Shown here: positions 1-10,407 of the stretch, piece by piece | Position numbering within the stretch: the stretch's first letter is position 1 | How the letters are laid out: each line of letters opens with the position of its first letter | DNA from: Laburnicola sp. R22_1 | Taxonomy: Eukaryota; Ascomycota; Dothideomycetes; Pleosporales; Didymosphaeriaceae | Assembly (NCBI GenBank): GCA_014281115.1 | Contig: JACONQ010000003.1 | Span: 2,356,001-2,420,000, forward strand | Direction of reading: 5' to 3' | Length of the DNA: 64,000 nucleotides | Translations under genes and position numbers: made by a program | The notes under the pieces: model-generated | What the model saw: the letters and a program-made list of their open reading frames with translations, nothing else | Database searches by the model: none | What the model was told of the DNA's origin: nothing

Positions 1-895
1 TATGACAGTGACGGACAAGGCGAATATCGGTAAATGCAACGTAAGAGGTCTCGTGTTTGGTCATTGGTGGCTGTTCGATACGAAAAATTAGGCGCTGCTT
101 TTTAATGTACTCAGCCACCACACACCAAAGGCAGGCACGGATCGCGAGTGATGTCTGCACGTACATAGCCCCTCCTGCCAAAAGCGCCAACCATGTCTGG
201 TGATCACTTTCGCAATGAAATGATTGGCGCATACGCCACCACATAGAAGAGGCTGTCGAGGGACGATTCCTGTGTAGCCACACCTTTGGCGTCAAATGAT
301 TATCGTCCACACCATCACATACGAAAAGGCTTCGAGGGACGCCATTTTGCTTTTACATCCCGCCTCAGCCTGTTGGGAAGTATTTTTCAGTCACGTCAGA
401 AAACAAATAAGATCACGCACCCTACTTATACTTACAACGCGCCATGCTAGACTTCAAACTGTCTTAGAAGAAATTTACTTAGGGGATTCGTCGAAGTCTA
501 CCATCGATATGTATCAGTGTAGATGCGAAATGCGATGAAGATGAGAACAAAAGAGGAGCGAGACAACATGCCTTGCGTCTGACCACCCAGTGCCTGCACG
601 GCAGTATCCATACCAAATGCGGTCTATCCATCGCTTACGAGGTCCTCCAGCTGGTCAAATAATGCAAGTGGCGCAACAGGATGTCATTTGAAGGCTGACT
701 GACGAAGCCATTTTCCTGATCGAACACAAAGGCTTGCATGACGAGAATATCAGCACCGGCGAGGCTCCCTTTCAGCCTTGTGAGTGCAATACCAGCCATA
801 AAGCGCTGAATGATAAAGTACCATGACCACGAGCCCGTCATCTAACATAAACATCAGACAGCATTCTGTGTTCGCGTGCTTTTACGGTGAACCAT
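1..895. other. Gene-free upstream region
   Basis: No supported gene. The short open frames here (up to 80 codons) have no recognisable domain, start context or splice pattern. The last part is presumably the promoter and leader of the patatin gene that starts at 896. Confidence 0.6.
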
Positions 896-2620
896 ATGGC
901 TAACATTGAGTTGACGACATCAGAGGGTAACCCCAACCTTCGCACAACTGTTGAGCAAGCAGGGGGCTCTTCCCGGGTCGCAGGCCCTGCCAATCAGCCA
1001 GCACCTCAAGATCGCCGACCCGATTATCTGCGGGAACACCCGGAACTGCATCGAACGGACCCGTGGCAACCTATTGTCCTCAGCCTAGGTATGCTACTTT
1101 GAACACCAAGATTGGGCTGTTACTTTGTTAATTGCTCTTTGCTAAAATACCTCAGATGGCGGTGGAATCCGAGGTCTCTCCTCGCTATACATCCTTCAAC
1201 AATTAATGAAGAAGATAGATGATGAAGAGAAGAGAATCGACGGAGACACTGGGGGCGAGGAGGCCCAGGTTCGAAAGCCTTGTCACTACTTCGATTTCAT
1301 GATCGGAACTAGCACTGGAGGGTAAGATAACATGGTGTGGTGCAAGAGAGAAATATGCTTGCTAATATTAACAGCCTTATCGCAGTGTTGCTCGGAAGAC
1401 TTCGTCTTGACGTGGACACATGCATCGACATGTATAAGCAAATTGGAACATACCTATTCGGACGGTGGCGGTGGTGGCGACTGACCAAGTACGACCACAA
1501 AAGATTGAAGACGGCCGTGAAAGAGGTCCTTAAGAAGAATTGCCAGGAACATCATCCAGAAGACTCCGAGTGCGAAGGAGATGATCTCTTGAGACAGTAC
1601 GACTTCTCTCATCTGAGTGGGACATTTAAAAACCACAGCTGCAAAGTGTGAGTTCCTGAGTGATACACCTTCCATAGGTCAGCGAATGCTAACAATAAAT
1701 GTACCAGGGGCTTAGTAGCCATACGTGAAGGAGATCGAAAACGTGGTGAGGGTGACAAACGCCATCTGTTCCGCAGTTACGATCATGTCGAAGCACCTCC
1801 GGAACAGTATAACCTGCCTGACCCCAATGAGCTGAACCCGGGTCGAGTGCAATCCAACCCCACGAGAATATGGGAGGCATGTCGGGCTACGTCCGCAGCG
1901 CCTCTCTACTTCAACAAAATGGTCCTGGGCGGTGTACGCTATATGGATGGGGGTGTTGGGGCAAACAATCCTGCCGAATACGCGCTCAACGAAGCGCAAC
2001 AGATGGTAGACCGTGGACAGAAGATCACGGCCGCAATGGTCAGTGTAGGCACCGGTCACAAGAAGCCCCAGTCTCGTTTCCGGAACATCCTTCATGTGCT
2101 GAACTGGGCACGTAAGAGCATCACGGATACCGAGGACTCTCATATAGCGGTTAAAGCCACATGCAGCAACTTGAAAGTTCCTTATTTTCGCTTCGATGTC
2201 AAGACAGGTCTGTCGGAGATGAAACTCGACGAGTGCAAGAAGAAAAGGGCAAAGAAAAGCAAAGAAGGAAAAAAGGGAAAGGCAAGAGAAGATACTAATC
2301 AGCGCAGCCAAGCCAATGGAAACGTCAACTCAGTCGTGTCTCAAGCTAGCAACGCGTCCAAGGCACCACTTTTCGATAGTTATCAACCAGAGCGGTATGA
2401 ATACGTAACCTATGACCGAATCAAGGACAAGACGCTCGCATACTGTCGAAACAGAGGCACCGGGCCCAACAATCATGTGGATGTCGACGGAGAATTGACA
2501 AAACTCGCACAGCTATTAGTGTACTACAAAAGAGAAAGAGAAGAAAAACATCCAGGGGAGTGGGCTAAGTTTTCCGATCATCCTTACACTCGCATTGCTG
2601 TAACTCAGAACGGAGACTGA
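896..2620 (+). CDS. Patatin-like phospholipase
   Basis: Predicted lipid acyl hydrolase of the patatin family, which uses a Ser-Asp dyad to cleave phospholipids or acylglycerols. Exons 896..1088, 1156..1321, 1375..1647 and 1708..2620 join in frame to 514 residues. The glycine-rich oxyanion motif DGGGIRG forms across the first splice junction, the nucleophile elbow GTSTGG forms across the second, and the catalytic Asp lies in the DGG of MDGGVGANNP in the last exon. All introns are 53-67 nt with GT/AG ends, which supports the model. The start is the first ATG in the open frame; an in-frame GTG lies three codons upstream. A Lys/Arg-rich stretch follows the catalytic core. No signal peptide is visible, so a cytosolic or membrane-associated role is likely. 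Substrate cannot be read from the sequence. Confidence 0.9.
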
Positions 2621-3014
2621 CTTCCACTGCCAATCACATGGCAGTGTAAAGTGCTCTGTACTACTTTCCTTTCGTTTTGATACCCAGCCAAGACAACGCA
2701 GTGGTAGCAACTGTACATTAGTTTAGCATTAATCAAAATAAAGTTTCTGATAATCTGCACATGTGTTACCAGCCTGTAAGTCCTTCCTAGCTCTACTGTC
2801 GTGCACCAACTGTACGTGCAGGTGTACAGCGGTGGCTGTTATTGTGCAGATGTCGCGCTCCACCGCTCCCCCGCGAACGGTCGTGGAATGTATCATATTG
2901 ATTGAATGGAATGGTACAACAGCATGTGTCCGTGACGTGTATATAGGAGAAGACCAATAGCCAGACCTCAGCTCAAAACGATGTCGGACATGGCGCCGCT
3001 TGTATCACTTCGGT
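2621..3014. other. Intergenic, 3' flank of patatin gene
   Basis: AT-rich 3' flank with an AATAAAG-like run near 2737 that could serve polyadenylation. No gene seen. It ends at the TA target duplication of the pogo element at 3015-3016. Confidence 0.5.
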
Positions 3015-3016
3015 TA

Positions 3017-3033
3017 CCGAGGCTCACCGCGTA
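3017..3033. repeat. Outer part of left TIR of P2
   Basis: Matches the reverse complement of 7240..7256 at 15 of 17 positions. It stops at the TA (3032-3033) where element P1 begins, six bases into the first copy of the repeated 13-mer. The rest of the repeat resumes at 5156. Confidence 0.75.
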
Positions 3034-5147
3034 CCATATTTTACCACCAAATGCACGTTTTTGCCGCCACCAAGGGCAACACCCCAAAACCTATACAACG
3101 CCAAATATATAGTAAAATCACTAGATTTTTTGCAGTAGCACTCGTAGGAGCATGTAAAACCATTGCGCAATGATAAATTACTTGCGATAACGCTGTGGGA
3201 GCTGTACAGTACGGGTGCGCGTGGCTCTGGCGGGTGAGGGCACCCTCTCTCCAGTGGGTTCTTGATCAACAATAGTAGCCTCAGGTCTCTTAAGAGCTTG
3301 TTTTTTTGGTGTATAAGGGTTGAGGCTCTGTCAATTACCCTTTTTAGACAATTGTATATCACCTTTGAGTTGCTTTTTGAGCTGCTTTTGGAGTAGCTTT
3401 TCAGCTCGCTCAGCAGCCTTGGCCTCTTTTGCTTGCGCCTTCAGTTCTCGCGCCGCCAAACGTACGCGAGCTCTCTCCTCTTTGAGAGCTTATTTCTCCT
3501 GCTTTTTAAGAAGCCTTTGGTGTTGAGCCTCTAAGAGTTGTTGTTGTTGAAGCTTTTTATTAGTCTCAATTTGCTCCTACCTCTCGCGGGCCCTCTAAAC
3601 TTTGCTAGGTGAGTAAAATACAGCGCCGCTATGCCAATTATTAGGTTTATTAAGTAGGAGAGGCTTGCCACGTTGACGGCGCCTCTTCTTGTTAATAAAA
3701 GCTTGCTTAAGCCTATTGTATTAGTGTTAAAGGATCCTATATTTGATCTTAAGCTTGTGATAATTTTGCGACAGCTGTTTACGCTCCTTAGCGTGGTCCT
3801 CCGCAATAATGTCCTTTAGTATTTGCTGTACTTTACGCTAATCAGAATTAGAGAGGTTTGACAAGCTACTCTAACTTAAGGGAGGGCTCTTGTGCTCTGC
3901 GATAAACTTCTTGAGTATAGTGTTTAGGTTATAAGGTGACAACCTAGTACACTTAAAAGCTTTGAGTATTATTGTTTCTTAAAAGGCCCTTTGCTAGGAG
4001 GCGTTAAAGAGTTAATAAAAGTCGCGTTTGGTAATTGCTGAGACGCCCTGGCAGTTGTACATAAACTCTAAGAGCTCTCTTGTATACGCCGTACTTAGAG
4101 GCTTGAACATCGCCACATTAAGAGGCTAGAGAGTGTGGGTAGCGTGTGGCGGGAAGGTTGTAAGGAGTATTTTGTTATTGTCGCAGTACGTGATAAATTG
4201 CATGGTAATATAAGACTCATGCCTATTAAGTATGAGTAGTCGGTACTCCCTACGAGCTTTCTCCTTGGTCTCGCGATTAAATACTTGTTTAAGCCACGCC
4301 AAACCAATCTCATTGTTAGTCCACCCACTTAATAAGCTCGTAAAAAAGGCCTTGTGGTGTTGCGGATTAAAATCTTAAAGCCATAAGTCTTGTATATTAC
4401 CTGTAGTAGCTTAATAAATTAAGGCTGGCGTTAGCGAGGTGCTGTTGGCGCAAATATAGGCAATTGTTGTTACCTACTCTCTATTGCTGTCCTGGAGTAT
4501 TTGCTTGTGAGGGCCCTGCTTATATAGCTGCCGCGAGAACACTCTTTTCATCTTGGTGAGCACTCTAATAAGGAACCCTTTTTCATCCATATTGTACATA
4601 TGGCGACTGTCGATATCGTACTAGGTTATTTTGTCGCCTAAAAGCTTAAAGTATAAGGCGTATTTGGTAGCAGAATCAGCGCGGTGGCGACAGGCGTCGA
4701 TACCAGTAGTCCATCGCGATATGAGCTTAATATTGTTGCGGGTAATAAAGCGCTTAACCTAGTTTTTGCCTGGCTCTTTTCTGGCTATTTCTGTTGCAAA
4801 ATTTTAGATTATTTGCTTTGTAGGAGGCAGGCCTCTCTTATTAAGCTTATATATGTAGTTTACAAGCTCTTTTTCTTATGTGGTGTTGAGAAATTTCTGC
4901 TCATTTGCCCTCTCTATGTGGCTTTTATTGATCCCGCGCGCGCGCCGCGATAAAGTTGATCGCTTAACGCCAAATAATTTGGCAATTTTGGTGTAATTAG
5001 GCTTTTCGCCTGCTGGCAAGCTTTCGATTGCTGTCAGCGCGGCCTCCATAGCGTTAATATTAGTGGAGTTATGAGCGTTGATAAACTACGTGGATTTTTT
5101 CAAAACCGTGCATTTGGTGGGGTCGTGCATTTGGTGATTAGTCATGG
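3034..5147 (-). mobile_element. pogo/Fot1-type DNA transposon P1, nested in P2
   Basis: Inserted at a TA inside the left terminal repeat of P2; TA is present at 3032-3033 and 5148-5149, followed by a short ccggTA before P2 resumes. The ends are imperfect inverted repeats (about 24 bp recognisable). The right end carries cgtgcatttggtg at 5107..5119 and 5124..5136, 17 bp apart and 11 bp from the tip, the same layout as in P2 and P5. The transposase reads on the minus strand (3178..5049) in one frame but is full of stop codons. Confidence 0.8.
3178..5049 (-). pseudogene. Decayed pogo-family transposase (P1)
   Basis: Reading the minus strand from the ATG at 5049 gives 624 codons in a single frame down to the TAA at 3178. 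Recognisable parts are an N-terminal HTH region, the core motif YNMDEKGF (first catalytic Asp kept), a degenerate second motif LILNRHESY (Asp changed to Asn), and PLNVAMF where PLDV is expected (Asp changed to Asn). Many CAA/CAG and TGG codons have become stops. No frameshift is needed to read through, so decay has been by transition only, as expected of RIP. Its length equals that of the P5 transposase (624 codons) and is one less than P2 (625), so the three are one subfamily. Confidence 0.8.
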
Positions 5148-5228
5148 TACCGGTAACGAGCCCCCCGGCGTACCGAGCCACCCCACCACGACAACATCTC
5201 AACTTCAACACGCGATAACTCCACCACT

Positions 5229-7103
5229 ATGAGCTCGATTGAGGCTGCGCTTGCAGCTATTGAATCGCTAGAACCTAGAGAACAATTCAGCTATCGACAG
5301 ATTGCAAAAAGATATGGTTGTGATCGTACAACACTCGCAAGGAGACACCAGCGCGTCGCAACCTCATGCAATACTAAGGCGGAAAATCAACTAGCTCTCC
5401 ACCCACAACAGGAACAGGAGCTCCTACGCTATATCGATCGACTTACAAGGCAAGGCCTACCACCTACACAGGCAATAATACAAAATTTTGGCTCACAGAT
5501 CGCGAAGAGAGAGCTTGGAGTAAACTGGGTTGATCGCTTCGTCGAGCGATATCCTGACGAGCTCATCTCAAAATGGACGACGGGCATGGACAACAGTCGC
5601 CACAAGGCTGATTCAGGGAGGAAGTACAGCCTCTACTTTAATCTCCTACGCGAGAAAATTGAGCAGTATCACGTTGAGCCGCGTCACACATACAATATGG
5701 ATGAGAAAGGCTTTATGCTTGAAGTTATAGGTCGCTCAAAGAGGATTTTTAGCAGGGCCTCGTATGAGGATGGAAAGAGGAGGAGTACTATCCAGGATGG
5801 CTCTCGAGAGTGGATAACACTGCTGGCCTGCATCTGCGCTAATGGATCTTACCTCGATCCTGCTCTTATCTATCAGTCAACCTCAGGATCGATACAGGAC
5901 TCCTGGCTACAGGCCCTTGATTATGAAACTCATCAGATTCGAATCTCCTCATCACCTTCTGGCTAGACGAACAACGATATCGGTCTCGCGTGGCTCAAGC
6001 AGGTGTTTAATCGCAGTACTAAGGCAAAGGCTCGATCCTCCTATCGATTGCTCATCCTTGATGGCCATGGATCTCATCTCACGATGGATTTTATTGAGTA
6101 CTGCGATCAAAACAAGATCCTCCTCGCGATTTATCCTCCTCACTCAACCCATACGCTACAGCCCCTCGACGTCTGTATGTTTAAGCCTCTCTCAACAGCG
6201 TACTTAAATGAGATCTCAGCCTTTATGGAGAGGAGCCAAGGCCTCACCTCAATGAGCAAGAGGGATTTCTTCCCATTGTTCTATCGAGCTTGGCAGGCCT
6301 CCTTCAAGGAAGCAACTATCCTTAAGGCCTTTAAGGCTACAGGCCTCTCACCCTTTAATCCTAAGGTTATATTAAAGAGGTTCAATACCAACTCAAGTTC
6401 CTTAAGCGATAGCGAGTCCTCAGCCTTAAGTGCCTTAAACTGGAGGAAGACTGAAGGCCTACTACGTCAGGTAGTGAAGGATCGAGGTGATAGACGAGCT
6501 CAGAAGCTGAGCCAGGCTTTCCACCAAATCTTAACTTAAAAGACCCTCCTTAAGTATGAAGTCAAGGGCCTACGCGAGGCTTTAATTAATGAGAGGACGC
6601 GTAGGAAGCGAGGCAAGCCTCTCCTCCTTGAGGAGCCTGAGGAGTATTAAGGTGGAGCTGTATTCTGGTCTCTAAGGAAGGTGAGGGAGGCACGTGATCG
6701 ACGGCAGCTCAAGGAGCGCGAGGAGGAGCAGGTACAACACCAAAAAGCTGAGACAAACAGGCTTTGTGAGGAGGCAAGGCAGGCCAAGGCAAGAGAGAAG
6801 GAGATGAAGCGTCATGCAAGGGCTACAACTAGGCTGGTGAGGGAGAAGGAGAAGGCTGAGAAGGCTGCTGAACAGGCCTCTAGGGCAGCTGCTCGCAGGA
6901 CTTATTAACGACTCAAACAAGCTCTCAAAACCTCCTAAAAGAATAAGAAGCGCAGCCTTAAGACTCCTATAGGAGCTACTCAAAAAAAGAGCTCTATTGC
7001 GAGGCCTATAGCTATTAGAGAGCCTCAAGGTGCTGTTGCAGGCGCGCCAGCTCTTAGGTCACAACGTAGCCGCAACATTACACCTTCTACACGATATCAA
7101 TAG
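5229..7103 (+). pseudogene. Nearly intact pogo-family transposase (P2) with five nonsense changes
   Basis: 625 codons from ATG 5229 to TAG 7101-7103 in one frame. Premature stops are at 5964 (TAG, from TGG by comparison with relatives), 6537, 6648, 6906 and 6936 (TAA, each one C-to-T step from CAA). The N terminus (residues about 1-130) holds the HTH_psq and Tc5/CENP-B-type DNA-binding region. All three catalytic Asp are present in YNMDEKGF, LLILDGHGSH and LQPLDVCMF. The C terminus is a Lys/Glu/Ala-rich coiled-coil-like tail. It is the least damaged of the 624-codon subfamily here and a good reference for reading P1 and P5. The element itself cannot supply full-length protein. Confidence 0.85.
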
Positions 7104-7212
7104 TTATATATATCAATTAAAGCCTATAGATATCACCACTAGAAAATATCGCGATAATAGCTATTGTGTGAGGCTCTACAGCCTTAAGTTGTAGGGCTAT
7201 TTTGGTGTTCAA

Positions 7213-7256
7213 GGTGGCTCGTTACGCCGGGGGGCTCGTTACGCCGTGAGCCTCGA
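7213..7256. repeat. Right TIR of P2 with doubled 13-mer
   Basis: Inverted copy of 3017..3033 plus 5156..5182. Contains ggctcgttacgcc at 7216..7228 and 7233..7245, the likely transposase binding sites. Confidence 0.8.
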
Positions 7257-7258
7257 TA

Positions 7259-8032
7259 GGCAGGCCGCGCTAGCCGCTTCTTGGACAGCGCACCTCACAT
7301 CCGACGGTGGTCTCCCTAGTGTCTTCCACCACACCTCATACCCAAGCGGACGACAATCGGCTGGTGCGCAAAGTTTCGAAACATGGCTTGTGTGCGTATA
7401 ATCCTTCTCCACTCGTTCTTCGCTCACCAGCCACCGGATCTTGATGACGCGGACATGGGGTTGCGGAAATTCATTCAGGACAGTAAGCCATAGACTGCGT
7501 CGCCAAAGTCCGATACTCAAGATGCAGCCAAGTCGTTGGAAACACTCGCAGGCTGCACCCACCTATTAACGCGCGATACGTTTCCTCGAAAGAGTGAGCA
7601 TGCTTCAGTATAGCACCGTCTGCAGTGCCTGGAGACGGTTGTCATATCAACAGCATGATAAGACGTAGCGATCTGGCTGCCGGACTCACATGTTCCTCAC
7701 CACATGCTAAGAACAACGCTTACAGCTGAGCACAACTGCTCGTGTCTGAGTCTAGACGGAAGGTGAGCATGTGCAGGATCCAAAGACCGGATATGCCTGC
7801 AGTCCGCATGGGGTTCCTGACCCAAACGCCCTTCCGATTGTTGTACCTGAACCGCATAGTGTGGCTGCAGTCCACTCCGCACCTTGTCACAGAAGTGAGC
7901 AACAGTGTATAAGATTGCCCATCTCCTCCAGTTTTCATCACCATCATCCACGCAAGCCTTTCTACTTTCTGCTTCCATCAGCAATTTTTTTGACATTCCT
8001 GTCGTCCATTCTTTATACACATTCGCTTCACT
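7259..8032. other. Intergenic, upstream of GH128 gene
   Basis: No supported gene. A minus-strand frame of 107 codons at 7239..7562 runs into the transposon end and is judged spurious. A TATA-like gtgtataag lies near 7905-7913, about 120 bp before the GH128 start, followed by a pyrimidine-rich leader. Confidence 0.5.
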
Positions 8033-8876
8033 ATGCTTCAATCTTCCCTCGTTTTGGCCCTGGCTGGCCTTGCTACCTTCTCTACCGCCGCGCCGACCGC
8101 GTTCAAGCGTCAAGCTGCTGGCAAGCGTGGTATTGCCTTCGCAAAGAATGCACAGGATAAGGCGAGCCTGTTCACTGGCGCTGGCCAGGTTACCTGGGCT
8201 TACGACTGGGAGGCTCGTTCTACGGATGAGCCAGGCTTCAACGTTCCCAACGTGGAATTCGTACCCATGTTGCACGACGGTGGCCCAATGTTCACCGCTG
8301 CGTTCACTAGCGACGCCGAGGGTGCTATTGCCGCCGGTGCCCAGCACATCTTGAGTATCAATGAGCCTGACATGTGCGGGTAAGTGATATACGCTTTGTA
8401 AAACAGACCGAGAGAGCATCTGCTGAATTAAGAACAGTGAGGGCACGGGCGGTGCCTGCATGGACATTACCAGTACTATCGAGACCCACAAGAATTTGAT
8501 CCAGCCGCTTGCCGACAAGTACCCCCACGTTAAGATCGTCGCTCCAGCCTACACCAACAACGGCGTCGCAACCATGAGGGAGTTTCTTGACGGCTGCGAC
8601 GGCTGCAGGATCGATGCTGTCGCCACCCACTGGTATGGCGATGCCAACGTCCAGCAATTCATTGACCACATCATCAATGTGAACAACTGGGCTGGCAAGC
8701 CTGTCTGGGTCACCGAGTTCGCGTCCAACCAGGGCGATGAGCAATTCTTGAGGGATGTGATGGAATGGATGGACGGCAGCGACATCGTGGAGCGCTACGC
8801 TTACTTCTCCGTCGAGTCCAGCATGACCGCCGGCATGTCTCTGAACAACTTGGGTAGGATCTTTTCTAGTCAGTAA
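8033..8876 (+). CDS. Secreted GH128 (Asl1-like) beta-1,3-glucanase
   Basis: Two exons, 8033..8379 and 8438..8876, give 261 residues. The first ~20 residues form a signal peptide (hydrophobic core ending in an Ala-rich cleavage region), so the enzyme is secreted. The fold matches the Asl1-like glycosyl hydrolase family GH128, which cleaves beta-1,3-glucans. The two catalytic Glu are visible: the acid/base in SINEPDMCG at the end of exon 1 and the nucleophile in VWVTEFA of exon 2. HWYGDA is a further family motif. Length is that of a single catalytic domain with no added binding module. The intron is 58 nt with GTAAGT donor. It is convergent with the MBOAT gene. Likely roles are cell-wall remodelling or attack on other fungi. 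Confidence 0.93.
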
Positions 8877-9171
8877 ATGCGCATTCGGACATGTTCGATG
8901 CGACGCGGGGCATGGCGCAATGCCTGAGTGCAGATGCTCACATAATCATGCTGACTGACAGACTTCCGTTTCTTGGCTTTGTTGTGGATTTTAGACTATG
9001 GATTTTTATGGTTGTCTCTTTCGTATATCCTGTCTATATTTGGTACCAATTTATCTCGTCCATCATCCGCTATTGCACATATGCAATACAGGTGATCTCA
9101 TTATATTTGCTTAAACGAACGTACCGATTCTAGCTTTGGTTAAAGTGTATTCTACGTCTATTTTCTTGCCA
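8877..9171. other. Short convergent intergenic region
   Basis: 295 bp between the stops of the convergent GH128 and MBOAT genes. AT-rich; presumed to hold both 3' ends. Confidence 0.5.
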
Positions 9172-10407
9172 TCACCGTATCTTCGGCCGACACAGTCCCC
9201 TCCAGTCCGCGTTCAACAGTCCATCAGCCACCTGTGCAGTTTCAATCGCCCAACTCGCCAACGCAAGCTCAATCATCCAAGCCACGACCGCACGTCTCCA
9301 ATCCCTCCTCTTCCCCCAAACAGCCACCTCAACCACAGTGAACACCCCATTGAGGACGAAGAAAAGCGCGATGCGCCTCTTGCCCTCCGCGGAGAGGAGT
9401 TCAGATATCATCTCCGCATGAAAAGCAGCCATGAGCGTGAACGACGCCACGACGGCAAACGCCCGCGCAACGCTACGAGGAACACCCAACCTAGTGAGAA
9501 CGTACATTGTGGGCGTATATGCGAGCGTACGGCACGGCGACGTAAACGCATTATGCCACGTCTCTGTCCAAAACGTCGCTAGACTATCCGCCAGATACAC
9601 GGGGCCAAACAGCGGCGGGCTATTCCTGTACCGTAGGACGAGCTGGCAGAGGGTGAAGATGATGTAGATGCTGAGGAGGACGCCGGTGGCTTTGATGACG
9701 GGGTATTGGGGGAGGCTTTGTAGGAGGATGAAGAAGGCGGTGTGGAGGAGTACCTGGATGTGTTCGGAGTAGAAGATGCGTCTTTTTTCTGGGGAGGAGG
9801 GGAAGGGGTAGTGCGGTGTGGAGGGGTGGCGGATGGGGTTTGGGGTGAAGGATTCGTAGCGGAGCTCGGTGAGGAGGAGGAGGGCTGTGGTTGCTGGTTG
9901 GGGTGGGTCACCTGCTGTGTAGGTTGGGAAGGAGTTTGTGAAGGAGAGCACGTGGAGTTCGATCAGCTTCATGACTCCGATAGCATCTGTGTAAAGAGTT
10001 AGGAGATAGGTTATAAGTTATGATTCAGAACGTCTAGTACGCTCCGAGTGCATCCAAAGTCGGAAGCGGAAATCGACTTCATATAGTGAGCCGAGTAGAA
10101 GCAGAATCATGTACGCCAGCTCCACTAGATGACAGGAAAATAAATCATGTTTGTCCTTACTTCCAAAATCAAATACCGCCCGCAGCGCCAGGCACCTTAT
10201 TGGCGCAGTCTCTACACTGGCCCAAAACAGCAGCAGCGTCGGAAACACCAATATCCTACTCGTTGCCTTCCATCCTTTTACGAGAGCGTAAAGACTGAGG
10301 TACATCAAGAACCCAGGAACAAGGAGGGCTATAATAGCCGGTGGTGTATCAACGAGCAACTGATGGAGCAAGTCATCTTCGAGAATTGGAGGCGGATGCG
10401 GGGTCAT
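9172..10407 (-). CDS. Wax-synthase-like MBOAT membrane acyltransferase
   Basis: Minus-strand exons 10041..10407 and 9172..9986 give 393 residues after removing a 54-nt intron with a CTAAC branch site and CAG acceptor. Several hydrophobic helices are spread along the protein (for example around residues 25-50, 55-75 and 95-110 in exon 1, then three more in exon 2). The segment LATFWTETWHN resembles the FW..RWH signature of fungal wax synthase/Tri7-type acyltransferases, and AAFHAEM supplies the conserved His in a membrane segment. The enzyme would transfer an acyl chain to an alcohol in the ER membrane; the substrate is not predictable. The exact donor is slightly uncertain because a second GT lies nine bases downstream. 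Confidence 0.82.

Larger units (their letters stand above)
3017..7256 (+). mobile_element. pogo/Fot1-type DNA transposon P2, split by nested element P1
   Basis: Outer element of a nested pair, flanked by TA at 3015-3016 and 7257-7258. Its terminal inverted repeat is about 44 bp. The right copy is 7213..7256. The left copy is in two parts: 3017..3033 (15 of 17 match) and 5156..5182 (26 of 27 match), separated by element P1. The right repeat carries the 13-mer ggctcgttacgcc twice (7216 and 7233), 17 bp apart, with 11 bp outside it. The transposase frame 5229..7103 lies inside and has five premature stops. The pogo/Fot1 assignment rests on the CENP-B-like N terminus, DDE_1-type catalytic motifs and TA duplication. 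Confidence 0.85.

Noticed and set aside
7239..7562. 107-codon minus-strand frame
   Set aside because: Runs across the terminal repeat of P2 into flanking DNA; no domain.
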